Assembly (NCBI RefSeq): GCF_009768885.1
Contig: NZ_WSQA01000010.1
Span: forward strand, 62,001-126,000
Length of the DNA: 64,000 nt
Source: Sphingobacterium humi
GTDB taxonomy: Bacteria > Bacteroidota > Bacteroidia > Sphingobacteriales > Sphingobacteriaceae
Direction of reading: 5' to 3'
The position numbers and the translations under genes are program-made. The notes under the pieces were generated by a model. The model saw nothing but the letters and a program-made list of their open reading frames with translations, did not search any database and had not been told where the DNA came from. Position 1 is the stretch's first letter. Each line of letters opens with the position of its first letter. Positions 26,634 through 35,944 of the stretch are shown one piece after another.

Positions 26634-29525
26634 TTACTCTTCCTCTGCGGCAGACTCTTTCAGGCTGTATTTATAAAATAAGGTGTATGGATCGGAGGGA
26701 TAGACCTCCGCTTCCGGATTATGCTTGAATGGCACCGCACGATTGAATAATTCCTCTAAAGTTTGGCGCAAGAAGGCCACAAAAGCTTCCTTCTGTTCTT
26801 GTAAAGTCTGATCGCTCAGTACGATAGCTCCATTGTTGCTTCGGAATAAGGTGCCGTCTTCGCGCATCCGACGGGCCACATATAGATGGGGCTCAAGCTG
26901 GGTTAATCCGCTTACCTGCTCATAGACATAGGCATAGAATAGGGTTTGAACGAGGGCTTTATTTTCCGTATTGGGGGCAAAGACATGCTCCATACCACGG
27001 AAAGTTACGGCATCACTTCCGGTTTTGTAATCGACAATCCGGACCTTGGTTTGGCCATCCTTGGTCAATACCTCATCTACACGGTCGATAATTCCGTAAA
27101 GTGTTACAGTTTCAATCTTGCCATCGATGCTGATGGGGAAGTCTAAGGTGTAATCTTCATCGTTCTCCAACTCGACAATGCGGATAGCCTGATACTGGTC
27201 GATGTCATATTGCAGGTACATCTTGACGTATTCGCTGGCAATCTTGTGCATAATGCGCTGCAAGCTGTTGAGGTCTTCCAATCGGGATAGCTCGGTTTGG
27301 TATTCCCGACCGATCTGTTTGATCACAACCTGATCTACCCATTGCAGCTTATCTTTCAATTGCTCCGTCGGTACGAAATCTTTGATGTCTTTCAAGGGGC
27401 TCAGTAGTTCTTCCATGCTTTCGTGAATCACTGTCCCTAATTTGTTCATCTCGAATTCTTGACTGATGGAAGGCGGTTCCTTGATGTCAGCAACGTATTT
27501 CAGGAAGAACTGCAACGGCGATTGCAGGTAACTGGTGAAGGCGGAAGCGGAAATACGCTTGCCATATTGAATATAACTGCTGTAGAGTTTATGCCAAACG
27601 GCATCTGTTTTTTCGATGATCAGTTCTTCGGCTTGGGCAGGAAACTCCAAGGGTTGCTGCTGCACATGATGAATAAACTTGAACTGTGTTTCGAAAGCCA
27701 GCTGCTTGATAAAGCGACTTTCTTCCCCTGTGCTGCTTTCGGTGACTACCCCATTATAGAATAGCTGGATATCGCTGCTGTATTGAAAATGCCGATAGAA
27801 TAGGTAGGCCGATAGGGCATCTTGATTTTCCAAGACCGGCAATCCGTAGGCCTTGCGCAGGTTGTTGGGTAAGAAGGTAGGGGAGTTGGAGGTTTTCGGT
27901 AAAATACCCTCATTCGCACCTAAAATATAAACTTGGTCAAAATTTAAACAACGGCTTTCTAATAGCCCCATAATCTGTAATCCTTTCAAGGGATCTCCCT
28001 CAATGGCCGCATTGATGGGGGAGATGGTTTTCCGGATTAACCCGATCTGAAAACCTATGCTTAGGTCGCCAAGGTTGTTAAATCCCAGCTGCAATTGATG
28101 CAATACTTTTTTGGTCTCGATTAATAAGTTTGATTCGATCTGTTTAATGCGTTCCTGATCGGCCATAGATAGCAATAAGGTATCGATCATGGCAATCAGT
28201 GTGGGCAATACTTGATTCGAAGCCGACAAAGGCCGGAAGAAATGCGGTAATACCGACGTGCTGACATCGATATCGCTTAGGACAATCTCGAACAGCTGCT
28301 TTTCCGCCGATTCCTTCTGGATTTGCTGCTTCTGCTCCTTCTTGATCTTACTCATCGGATGGGTAAGATAGCTTTCCAGCAGCTGGTAAGGGATCTTTTC
28401 CTTCTTCTGCTGGGCAATCAGGATTTGGATATTCATCCACAGATCCAGGAGCCCGAAGATAGGCGATTGCATCAGGGGATAGCCCGTGGTGATGTTGACC
28501 TCATGGCTTGGTAAGCTTTGAAGCAAGGACACCAGCAGACTCTCATCGGCTAAGAGGATAGCTGCAGACTTAGCTGGATCTTGTTGCTGCTGCAAAAGAT
28601 CGTACAAGAGCTTGGTTTCGCTAATCTTCCCTAAGCTTTGGTAGCAATGTACTTCCGTGTCGCGGTTGGCAAGGATAGCAGGAGCCTCACCCAGGGCGTT
28701 GATAAGTCCGGTTTGGAACAAGTTGCGACGGATAAATAGTCCGGCCTCTTGCATCTTATCATCGAGGTAATGGGCATCTGCATCGAAGTAGAAGAGGGCC
28801 TTGCCTTCCTCTTGCCATTGCCTGAACAGCTGGGCTTCCGCACGGTTTAATGCATTGAACCCAACGAAGAGTATTTGTTTATAAGGTTGCAGGAAGTCGG
28901 GCTGCTCGGCACTGCCTTCCGCAAGTTCTCGATAGATTGTAGGGTAATTGGTTTGTCCTTCGGCCTTCATCTTGGCCTTGAAAGCCCGGTATAAGTTGGA
29001 CAGACGCCGCCAAAGGCGTAAGAATCTTTTCTGCACGGCAGTGTGACCCTGCATGCTGAAGGACTCCCAGAATTGTCGGATAAAGCTTTGCTGCTCCGGC
29101 GTAAAATGCTGAAATGCTAGGTCGATTTCTGTGCTATCCGACAGTTCCATAAAGACTTGATCTATCGGGACAAGCTCATAATCCAACTGGCTGAAGTCGC
29201 TAAGGATAATCTCGGCAATCGGGTAAAACTCCTCTAAGCTTTCCGGATCTAGACCTTCCTGCTGCAGCATCTCATTGTGAAGCTGGAACAGGTAGAAGAA
29301 CTGACTGATAGCCGAGGCCTGCACCTGCGAGCTCGATTGCCCCAGAAAGTCTTGTATGGTATAAAACTGCGGCGACCAAATGGCCTGCTGATACACATCG
29401 ACAAGATGCTTCTTCAAATAGGTGATGGGTCTTTTATTGTTGAAAACGATGGCGATGTCACTGAGGTTTTTGCCGAAACGTTGTTGTATATCTTCTGCTA
29501 CGAAGCGTAGGAATGGTTTATTCAT
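26634..29525 (-). CDS. addB: AddB-like PD-(D/E)XK nuclease subunit of a RecBCD/AddAB-type complex
   Basis: Second subunit of a double-strand-break resection complex. The N-terminal 600 residues form an inactivated helicase-like region (weak similarity only; HRYFKSS-type Walker A is absent). VYILGANEGILPKTSNSPTF, around residue 525, is the typical AddB-like motif. The C-terminal nuclease domain contains GTVIHESMEELL and IVDYKTGSDAV (catalytic Asp and Lys), followed by QTLFYAYVYEQ. No four-cysteine iron-sulfur motif of Bacillus AddB is present, as in other Bacteroidota. It begins 9 bp after the addA-like stop, so the two form an operon. Confidence 0.87.
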   Translation of the reverse strand: MNKPFLRFVAEDIQQRFGKNLSDIAIVFNNKRPITYLKKHLVDVYQQAIWSPQFYTIQDFLGQSSSQVQASAISQFFYLFQLHNEMLQQEGLDPESLEEFYPIAEIILSDFSQLDYELVPIDQVFMELSDSTEIDLAFQHFTPEQQSFIRQFWESFSMQGHTAVQKRFLRLWRRLSNLYRAFKAKMKAEGQTNYPTIYRELAEGSAEQPDFLQPYKQILFVGFNALNRAEAQLFRQWQEEGKALFYFDADAHYLDDKMQEAGLFIRRNLFQTGLINALGEAPAILANRDTEVHCYQSLGKISETKLLYDLLQQQQDPAKSAAILLADESLLVSLLQSLPSHEVNITTGYPLMQSPIFGLLDLWMNIQILIAQQKKEKIPYQLLESYLTHPMSKIKKEQKQQIQKESAEKQLFEIVLSDIDVSTSVLPHFFRPLSASNQVLPTLIAMIDTLLLSMADQERIKQIESNLLIETKKVLHQLQLGFNNLGDLSIGFQIGLIRKTISPINAAIEGDPLKGLQIMGLLESRCLNFDQVYILGANEGILPKTSNSPTFLPNNLRKAYGLPVLENQDALSAYLFYRHFQYSSDIQLFYNGVVTESSTGEESRFIKQLAFETQFKFIHHVQQQPLEFPAQAEELIIEKTDAVWHKLYSSYIQYGKRISASAFTSYLQSPLQFFLKYVADIKEPPSISQEFEMNKLGTVIHESMEELLSPLKDIKDFVPTEQLKDKLQWVDQVVIKQIGREYQTELSRLEDLNSLQRIMHKIASEYVKMYLQYDIDQYQAIRIVELENDEDYTLDFPISIDGKIETVTLYGIIDRVDEVLTKDGQTKVRIVDYKTGSDAVTFRGMEHVFAPNTENKALVQTLFYAYVYEQVSGLTQLEPHLYVARRMREDGTLFRSNNGAIVLSDQTLQEQKEAFVAFLRQTLEELFNRAVPFKHNPEAEVYPSDPYTLFYKYSLKESAAEEE

Positions 29526-29534
29526 TGATTATCC

Positions 29535-32500
29535 TTAAATAACTTCCACTAATTCTTTTGATTTGGCGTAATACAGGTAGCCCCGTACTTGCTGATAGCC
29601 TACGTTTTGAATGGCCTTCATGTACTTATCCACCTGCGCCTTATGCCCGATATAATCGCCTTGGGTAAACTTAAAATCCAATACGATAGTTTCGGCAGCA
29701 CTGGTGAAAACCTTATCCGGTCGGATGGTTTCCCCTTCCGCAGTGATGATGCTAGCCTCGTTCCAGATCTTAAAGTCGCCGTTTAGCCATTGGTTGATCT
29801 GCGGATGATGCCAAATCTCATGGATTTCCTGCAGCAAACTATCCCTATCTTCTACCGGAAGAATACCTAGCTGAATATAGCTTTCCACCTGATGGTCGAT
29901 GTCTTCTTCCTTGCTGGCTTCCGATACGATTTCATGCGCAAGTACACCATACTGCGCGGCTTTCTCCAGCAACAGGATGTTGTTGATGCTTCTAGAACTC
30001 GTCTGATCCAGCTCCTTCTCCAATACATTTGATATCGGATAATGCTGCAAGGCAATAGCAGCCTCTTGGCTAGGAAGCCCTGTATCTGCTGACATATCGA
30101 TTATCTCCTGGATAACAACCTGATTGTTCTCCATCTTAAATTGCGATGTCGCCTGGTCTAACACTTGCCATAGGATATCAGAAATGTATTCATTCTTGAT
30201 TTCATAGCCTAGTATTTCCCCGGTTTTCTTATCTACAGCTTCCTTAAACTGCGGAGCAGTGATATACAAGTGTTGCTTTGCACGCGTGTTGGCCACATAA
30301 AAGGTGTTTAAAGCATCCATGTAATTAAATAGCATTTCCTCAAAATACTGCTGGTAGAAAATGGAATTCCCAAGGTTCTTATTATACTTTACCGGTATTT
30401 TACCTAGCTCACTAAACGGACTATCCACTACATCGATCCAGAAGTCGGATCTAGCTTGCCCATCCAAATTCCAGGAGCAAAACGGCAGCATCACCACATC
30501 GTAGGCTAATCCTTTGGACTTATGGATGGTTGTCACTTCAATAGCGTCTATCTTACCATTGCTCGGAAGGACGGCCTTTTCGCCATCTTCCTGCCAATAG
30601 TCAAGGAACTGAATTAGCCCCCGTTCGCCGGAAGCCGAAAACTGCGTTATTAAATCTTTAAAAGCGAGCAGATAGGGCAGATGCTGTGCATGTGCCGCTT
30701 GCAGGCCATATATTTCAATCAGCTTTTCGCTAAGCTGAAGGAGAGGCATCTTTTGCAAAGACTCCCAGGTTTCCACAAGAGCGTTTGGCAAGAGTCCAGC
30801 TAACTCCTCTAAGTTGTTGTTCTTAAACTTTAACCAATATTCTTGCGGAAAGGAGGATTTCCCTTGTACCAATTGGTATAGGTAGGCCATATTCGCCAAT
30901 TGGATGACATGTTTATCCGATTGATACACCAATGCTTTCATGGTTTCAATCATTAATAGAATCGCGTGATTGGAGATCAAGGTCAGCGCATCTCCGGATA
31001 TTACTTCGAAGTTTATATGCTGCTTATTTTTGTAGTCCATCAGTTCCTGGATGATTAAGCGGGCTTGCGCATTACTGCGCACCAGAATACCAATCTGCGC
31101 CGGTTTATAGCGCCCGGAGGCTATCCAGTCCCCAATTTTATGGCATAACGCTTCAATGGAAGCATCTTCCACCTTCTTGCTACGCCAGCTGCCGTTCTCT
31201 ACCGGGAGGAAGTTGATCTCAATAGAGCCCTGCGGGGCATCAGCACGCTGCAGGTGAGCTGGTAATTCCTGTTGGCTATCGGCATAAGCTTTAATCAGCA
31301 TTTGATCATTACCCGTTCTGCTCCACCAATTTCTTCCTTCCTCATTTAGGTTTTCCAGCACCTTTTCATTCAGCACCTCTTGCAGTAGAGGAGGGATGCT
31401 GGCAAACAGGTAATTGTTCAGTTTAATTAAGTTGGGTAAGGAACGATAGTTGGTCAATAGATTCCCTTGTTCAATAAACTCTTCTACCTGCTGCGGGGCT
31501 AAGTGAAAGGATTGGGAAACTTGCTGCTCTACCTGTTGCAGCAAGATGCGCCAGTCGCCATTTCGCCAGCGGTAGATACTCTGCTTAACATCGCCTACCA
31601 CGAGGTGCTCATTCAGCTTTCCTTCGGCATTGGCCAAAGCATTCAGCAGTAAAGGGCTATAGTTTTTCCATTGGATACGGGAAGTATCCTGAAACTCATC
31701 GAATAAAAAGTAATTATAACGGTTGCCGATCTTTTCCCAGATGAAGGTAGGGTCGTTGTTTTCATCCAGGCCGAGTTTATTTAATAAGATCTGGGCGTCG
31801 GATATCAATTGGGAGGCATTCTCTTTCCGCCAAAGACTAAGCAAATCGCTCATTTCTTTGAGGAGGCGCAGGAAGTATAAGTTCCCTTCCACAGCCTGAT
31901 AAGCAATAAAGGTAGGGAAGAGGATATACAGCTCGTGGAGGCTTTGCAGGGCAGGGGCTAACCCAATCTGTAAATCATAGCGCACTTCTTTTTGCTGATC
32001 GGTAAAGGCTTCATCATTATCGAGTAGCACCAGGAATCGATCAAACAGCTTTTGCAGATCGGTAACCGAGGCTTTCGCCAAGTTCACATCCACCTTACTG
32101 GCACTTACCAACTTATTACGCGACCTGCCTTTCATATCGGCCTCATCAAGACCCAAACTACGGCAAGTTTCTTTAAAGTTGGTAATCGCTTGTCCAAAGG
32201 CTTCTAAAAATGCTTTAGACTTATCTGATATCTCCTGTTGAAGTAAGTTGAATACGCGGTTGCTATCAGCACTGAGGAGGTAGGCATCAAACTCTTGGAA
32301 GTTTTCCGAGAAGATCAGGCCCGCCAAGCTCATCAGTTGCTGGCGATAATTCCAGTTCTCATTATTGGCAATTTTCTGCTCCGCATAGCCGATTATCCAT
32401 TCCAGTAGCTCAGGCTTTTCATCCAGCAGCTGATTCAGCATTACCGTCAGGTCTTTCTTCACCTTATTGGTATTCATCTCGATGGCGTATGCGGCATCTA

Positions 32501-32894
32501 GATTCAGCTCATAGGTAAAGCTGCGGATCACCTTTTGCGAGAAGCCGTCGATGGTGCTCACTGAGAAGTGGCTGTAATCGTGCAGAATGCGACGGTATAC
32601 CTGTCGGGCTTTCTCTTGCAGGCGTATCGCATCGCCCTGGTTGGCCTGCTGCAATAAGATTTGCCGATAGCTGTCAATCCCCTTGCTTTGGTCATTTATG
32701 GCCAAGCCATGCAGCACCGTCAGGATGCGTTCTTTCATCTCTGCGGTAGCTTTATTGGTAAACGTAACGGCGAGGATTTCCCGGTAGTTACTTTCCTTGG
32801 CCAGGAGTAAACTCAGGTAATGTACGGTCAGGCTGAAGGTTTTACCTGAGCCGGCCGAGGCCTTCACGATTTTTAAAGGAGCTTTTCTGGACAT
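29535..32894 (-). CDS. addA: AddA-like UvrD/RecB-family helicase-nuclease
   Basis: ATP-dependent DNA helicase with a C-terminal nuclease, for recombinational repair of double-strand breaks. Superfamily 1 motifs in order: Walker A ASAGSGKTFSL (about 11-21), motif Ia VTFTNKATAEMKERIL, Walker B FLFDEFQDTSRIQW, motif III VGDVKQSIYRWRNGD, motif V TTIHKSKGLAYDVVMLP and motif VI FYVANTRAKQHLYI. The C-terminal PD-(D/E)XK part is visible as IRPDKVF and IVLDFKFTQGDYIGHKAQVD. With 1119 residues it has the usual size. The downstream partner gene follows by 9 bp. Confidence 0.92.
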   Translation of the reverse strand: MSRKAPLKIVKASAGSGKTFSLTVHYLSLLLAKESNYREILAVTFTNKATAEMKERILTVLHGLAINDQSKGIDSYRQILLQQANQGDAIRLQEKARQVYRRILHDYSHFSVSTIDGFSQKVIRSFTYELNLDAAYAIEMNTNKVKKDLTVMLNQLLDEKPELLEWIIGYAEQKIANNENWNYRQQLMSLAGLIFSENFQEFDAYLLSADSNRVFNLLQQEISDKSKAFLEAFGQAITNFKETCRSLGLDEADMKGRSRNKLVSASKVDVNLAKASVTDLQKLFDRFLVLLDNDEAFTDQQKEVRYDLQIGLAPALQSLHELYILFPTFIAYQAVEGNLYFLRLLKEMSDLLSLWRKENASQLISDAQILLNKLGLDENNDPTFIWEKIGNRYNYFLFDEFQDTSRIQWKNYSPLLLNALANAEGKLNEHLVVGDVKQSIYRWRNGDWRILLQQVEQQVSQSFHLAPQQVEEFIEQGNLLTNYRSLPNLIKLNNYLFASIPPLLQEVLNEKVLENLNEEGRNWWSRTGNDQMLIKAYADSQQELPAHLQRADAPQGSIEINFLPVENGSWRSKKVEDASIEALCHKIGDWIASGRYKPAQIGILVRSNAQARLIIQELMDYKNKQHINFEVISGDALTLISNHAILLMIETMKALVYQSDKHVIQLANMAYLYQLVQGKSSFPQEYWLKFKNNNLEELAGLLPNALVETWESLQKMPLLQLSEKLIEIYGLQAAHAQHLPYLLAFKDLITQFSASGERGLIQFLDYWQEDGEKAVLPSNGKIDAIEVTTIHKSKGLAYDVVMLPFCSWNLDGQARSDFWIDVVDSPFSELGKIPVKYNKNLGNSIFYQQYFEEMLFNYMDALNTFYVANTRAKQHLYITAPQFKEAVDKKTGEILGYEIKNEYISDILWQVLDQATSQFKMENNQVVIQEIIDMSADTGLPSQEAAIALQHYPISNVLEKELDQTSSRSINNILLLEKAAQYGVLAHEIVSEASKEEDIDHQVESYIQLGILPVEDRDSLLQEIHEIWHHPQINQWLNGDFKIWNEASIITAEGETIRPDKVFTSAAETIVLDFKFTQGDYIGHKAQVDKYMKAIQNVGYQQVRGYLYYAKSKELVEVI

Positions 32895-33067
32895 ACAATC
32901 AATGCGGATTATGGTCTATGAATATCGCTAATATCGCCTTAATCCTAAAATTAAATCCTAAATAAGCTTAGTGCTTGCTGCACAGGGATAAGGCTAGGCT
33001 ATTTTTGCTGTCTTGCGGTACGCAACAAACTTTTGATATTTAGCTTTTTACTAATAAAAATACTTTG

Positions 33068-33075
33068 TATCTTTG
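33068..33075 (+). promoter_or_regulatory. -7 promoter box of rpsP
   Basis: TATCTTTG fits TAnnTTTG and is followed by a 58-nt leader before the rpsP ATG. The expected -33 position is T-rich but has no exact TTG. Confidence 0.6.
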
Positions 33076-33077
33076 CG

Positions 33078-33103
33078 TCCCCTCCTGCATGAAGCACGGG
33101 GGA
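33078..33103 (+). promoter_or_regulatory. possible hairpin in the rpsP leader
   Basis: TCCCC at 33078-33082 pairs with GGGGA at 33099-33103, with an inner TGC/GCA helix. It would sit at the very start of the mRNA. It may stabilise the message or take part in ribosomal-protein autoregulation; there is no direct support. Confidence 0.35.
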
Positions 33104-33133
33104 TATGTTGAATACATAAAATTAAATTAAAAC

Positions 33134-33664
33134 ATGGCAACTAAAATCAGATTGCAGAGACACGGTAAAAAAGGAAAACCTTTTTACCATGTAGTAGTAG
33201 CAGATGCACGTGCTCCACGTGATGGTAAATTCATCGAGCGTATCGGTTCTTACAACCCAAATACGAACCCAGCGACTATCATTTTAGATTTCGACAAGGC
33301 GTTAGACTGGATGAACAATGGTGCACAACCTACTGACACCGCTCGCGCTATCCTTTCTTACAAAGGTGTTCTTTACAAAAAACACTTACAAGGTGGTGTG
33401 AAAAAAGGTGCTTTCGACGAAGCTAAAGCTGACGAGTTATTCGCTAACTGGTTAGAAGGTAAAGATGCGCAAATCGAAGGTAAAAAATCAGGCTTAGCAA
33501 AATCTAAAGAAGAAGTTAAGAAAGCTGCTTTAGCTGCTGAGGCTAAGAAAAAAGAAGACAAAGCTGCTGCTATCGCTGCGAAAAACACGCCAGCAGAAGA
33601 AGCTCCTGCAGAGGAAGAAGCTGCTGAAGAAGCTGCAGAAAACACAGAAGAAACTGAAGGATAA
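33134..33664 (+). CDS. rpsP: 30S ribosomal protein S16
   Basis: Small-subunit ribosomal protein that helps 16S rRNA folding. The first 80 residues are standard S16 ([58 protein letters not shown]). The remaining about 95 residues are a charged, Ala/Glu/Lys-rich tail ending in an acidic stretch ([17 protein letters not shown]). Such extended tails are normal for Bacteroidota S16 and probably disordered. It has its own promoter and terminator. In most bacteria rimM follows directly; here 6 kb of other DNA intervenes. Confidence 0.98.
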   Translation: MATKIRLQRHGKKGKPFYHVVVADARAPRDGKFIERIGSYNPNTNPATIILDFDKALDWMNNGAQPTDTARAILSYKGVLYKKHLQGGVKKGAFDEAKADELFANWLEGKDAQIEGKKSGLAKSKEEVKKAALAAEAKKKEDKAAAIAAKNTPAEEAPAEEEAAEEAAENTEETEG

Positions 33665-33685
33665 TTTCCCTCAGCAATTCTTAAG

Positions 33686-33722
33686 AAAAAGGGAGAAACC
33701 AATTTGGTTTCTCCCTTTTTTT
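33686..33722 (+). terminator. rho-independent terminator after rpsP
   Basis: Perfect 15-bp stem (AAAAAGGGAGAAACC and its complement) with the 5-nt loop AATTT and a T run. Confidence 0.9.
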
Positions 33723-33822
33723 AGATGTGAGATATGAGATTTGAGATGTGAGAGCAGGGCGGGTATCGTATTGTCATCCTGAACTGTCATGCTGTTGTTA
33801 TCGTGAGCTGTCATTCTGAACT

Positions 33823-33973
33823 GTCATCCTGAGCGGAGTCGAAGGACTGGTACGTCAGTGCAATCATAAGCAATACCTGAGACACTTATTAACACGATGT
33901 TAGAAAGTGTTTTAGTCGCAATTGAATGTATTGGTGTACCAATCGTTCGTCCTTCGACTCCGCTCAGGATGAC
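33823..33973. repeat. MITE-like inverted-repeat element, copy A
   Basis: The left arm contains GAGCGGAGTCGAAGGACTGG and TACGTCAGTGCAAT. The right arm, from 33921, is its inverted counterpart, ending CTCCGCTCAGGATGAC. The internal part is AT-rich and about 60 bp long. It shares its arms with copies at 39503, 41595 and 44882. Confidence 0.8.
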
Positions 33974-34055
33974 AGTTCAGGATGACAGTTCAGGATGACA
34001 GTTCATGATTACAGCGAAGGATGACAGTTCAGGATGACAGCTCACGATGACAGTA
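33965..34055. repeat. 13-bp tandem repeat array
   Basis: Seven consecutive 13-bp units with consensus CAGGATGACAGTT; four are identical or differ at one or two positions and the others have two to four changes. Reverse-complement units (TGTCATCCTGAAC) occur at about 33772-33835, so the whole block is a long imperfect palindrome. Confidence 0.8.
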
Positions 34056-34198
34056 CGGGAAAAACGCAGGACAAACTCTCCAAAACCGTCCAGTCTAAAA
34101 AAAGAATGGAGGTACAATCGCTGCACCTCCAAACTAACAAGTTACTAATTTTTACCCTTCAAAATTCTCACATCTCATATCTCATATCTCACATCTAT

Positions 34199-35926
34199 CT
34201 ATTGCGTTGGGTTCTGCGTAAGCACTCCAGGATAGGAGTTAATAGCAGATTGAGGTATGTAATAAACCACGCGATAATCAGTTGCCGGGATCACGACCTT
34301 TTGGTCTTGTGGGCCTGGGTAATCGCGGCTTAGCGACTCGCCGTTACGGAAAACATCGTAGCTGCGTTCTGCTTGGAAGGCTAATTCCAACTGACGTTCT
34401 TTATCGATAAGTACGCTGGCATTTGCTGCGGTTAAGCTGCTGTATCCGGCATTCTCGATTGCACGTGTGCGGATTTTATTTAAGTCGGCTAAGGCTTCTG
34501 TATATTTACCGAGTTTAGCATTTGCTTCAGCACGGTTCAAGTAAATCTCGCCAAGGCGGGAAATAACCGGTGAGTGTAAATGCGAGTTCTCCCCCTCTTT
34601 CGAGGCTTTGGTAATGTAGAACTGCGGGTAGGCACGGTTTAGGGCGATGTAGTAATCGATCATCCCTATGTAGGTTCTACCATCTTTATGTTTAAAGCTG
34701 TATACGCCTTGGGCAGCATTCACCGGGGTAAGGGTATAATTATCTACCACTTCCGAATCTCCAACCTTGGTTACCTCTTTGGCAATTACCGTCGATCCAT
34801 TGCGGCTAATGGTATTTTGCATGTAGTTTTTCGAGGTTTCGCTGTCCTGTTTAATGTAGCGAAAAACTTCCGTATACTTCTTCGTTTTCTCGTCTAGCAC
34901 GTAGGTAGGCTCAATAAATGCTGCACGTGCATCCACCAGGCGGTAGCTGTCTGGCCGCCAGTCGTTTCTGCCGGTTTCATTCAGCAGGTCGATGTACTTG
35001 GCGCTGGCATACATTTCACCCCAACCTTGACCGCCGATGTTCGCATACATACCACCTACACCGTAGTAATGATCACTTCCTGAAAACTCCGATGCCAAGC
35101 GCTTCACCGCGAAGATGGTCTCTTTGTTGTTCTCTGGTGTATAGGTATTGTAGCGCATAAAGTCGGCGCGACCCAATAGCACATAATTTCCCGAGTTAAT
35201 TACCTTATCCGCATAGTCCGCAGCAAGTTTTGCATATTGCGCGTTCGGGTTTTTGTAGGTTCCGCTCATGTATAAGTAAACTCTGGAAAGGAGGGCTTGT
35301 GCCGCCTCTTTGCTGGCATAGATATTTCCTTTTTTCAAGGTCAATAAAGTTTCTGCTTTCTGCAAATCGGCAACAATTTGCTCATACGTCGCTTTTACAG
35401 TTGCACGATCGGGGAAGTTTAACTCGCCAAGCGGATTCTCTGGCGTTCCATTTACAATAGGCACTCCTAAGTTTGTTTCCGGGCTTTGTGCATAAGGTCT
35501 TCCGTAGGCACGTACTAAGTAGAAGTACATCATGCCACGAATGAAATAACACTCGCCCAATTGATTGTCCACATCTACACTTTCGCCCTCTTTCAAGAAT
35601 TTCATGGCGTTAGACGATTGCGCGATAGCCTTGTAGCTGGCATCCCAGAATGTACCCAAACGACCATTATTAGGTGTTCTAGAGAATGAAATAAACTCGT
35701 AGAACGAGTCTGTGGAAGCCCCGCGAATCATGATGTTGTCGCCAGCGTATTCACCAGCACGGTGCATCGGATCCGACCATGCTTTTAACTGGGCATAGGC
35801 ACCCGTAATTAATGCCTGCGGATTTTGCTCCACGGCATCTGTATCCATCGAACCTTTAGGCAAACGTTCCAGTTCACAAGAACTAAACAATGCCGTTGCC
35901 GATAATAGAAATAATATTTTTTTCAT
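34199..35926 (-). CDS. RagB/SusD-family nutrient-binding lipoprotein (inserted pair)
   Basis: SusD partner of the SusC encoded upstream on the same strand. The start used is the ATG at 35926 (MKKILFLLSATALFSSC, lipobox FSSC), because the in-frame codons further upstream do not form a signal peptide and a GGGG-containing stretch precedes this ATG. The mature start ELERLPKGSMDTDAV, SSNAMKFLKEGESVDVDNQL, LGECYFIRGMMYFYLVRAYG and the C-terminal RLGEIYLNRAEANAKLGKYT and LAFQAERSYDVFRNGES are classical RagB/SusD. The stop codon overlaps the end of the flanking repeat element. The length of 575 residues is slightly above average. Confidence 0.94.
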   Translation of the reverse strand: MKKILFLLSATALFSSCELERLPKGSMDTDAVEQNPQALITGAYAQLKAWSDPMHRAGEYAGDNIMIRGASTDSFYEFISFSRTPNNGRLGTFWDASYKAIAQSSNAMKFLKEGESVDVDNQLGECYFIRGMMYFYLVRAYGRPYAQSPETNLGVPIVNGTPENPLGELNFPDRATVKATYEQIVADLQKAETLLTLKKGNIYASKEAAQALLSRVYLYMSGTYKNPNAQYAKLAADYADKVINSGNYVLLGRADFMRYNTYTPENNKETIFAVKRLASEFSGSDHYYGVGGMYANIGGQGWGEMYASAKYIDLLNETGRNDWRPDSYRLVDARAAFIEPTYVLDEKTKKYTEVFRYIKQDSETSKNYMQNTISRNGSTVIAKEVTKVGDSEVVDNYTLTPVNAAQGVYSFKHKDGRTYIGMIDYYIALNRAYPQFYITKASKEGENSHLHSPVISRLGEIYLNRAEANAKLGKYTEALADLNKIRTRAIENAGYSSLTAANASVLIDKERQLELAFQAERSYDVFRNGESLSRDYPGPQDQKVVIPATDYRVVYYIPQSAINSYPGVLTQNPTQ

Positions 35927-35944
35927 AACAGTAAATCCCCTCAA

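Larger units (their letters stand above)
33723..34201. repeat. composite palindromic repeat element, left of the inserted susCD
   Basis: The outer ends are inverted arrays of 7-bp units (AGATGTG, AGATATG, AGATTTG at 33723-33750; CTCACAT, CTCATAT at 34167-34201). Inside are 13-bp repeats in both orientations and one copy of the MITE-like element. The right end overlaps the stop codon of the susD gene. The same architecture occurs at 39180-39750 on the other side of the susCD pair. No coding potential. Confidence 0.75.

Noticed and set aside
33965..34055. CRISPR-like array of 13-bp units
   Set aside because: The units are directly joined without spacers, far shorter than CRISPR repeats, and no cas gene is present. 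It is a simple tandem repeat.
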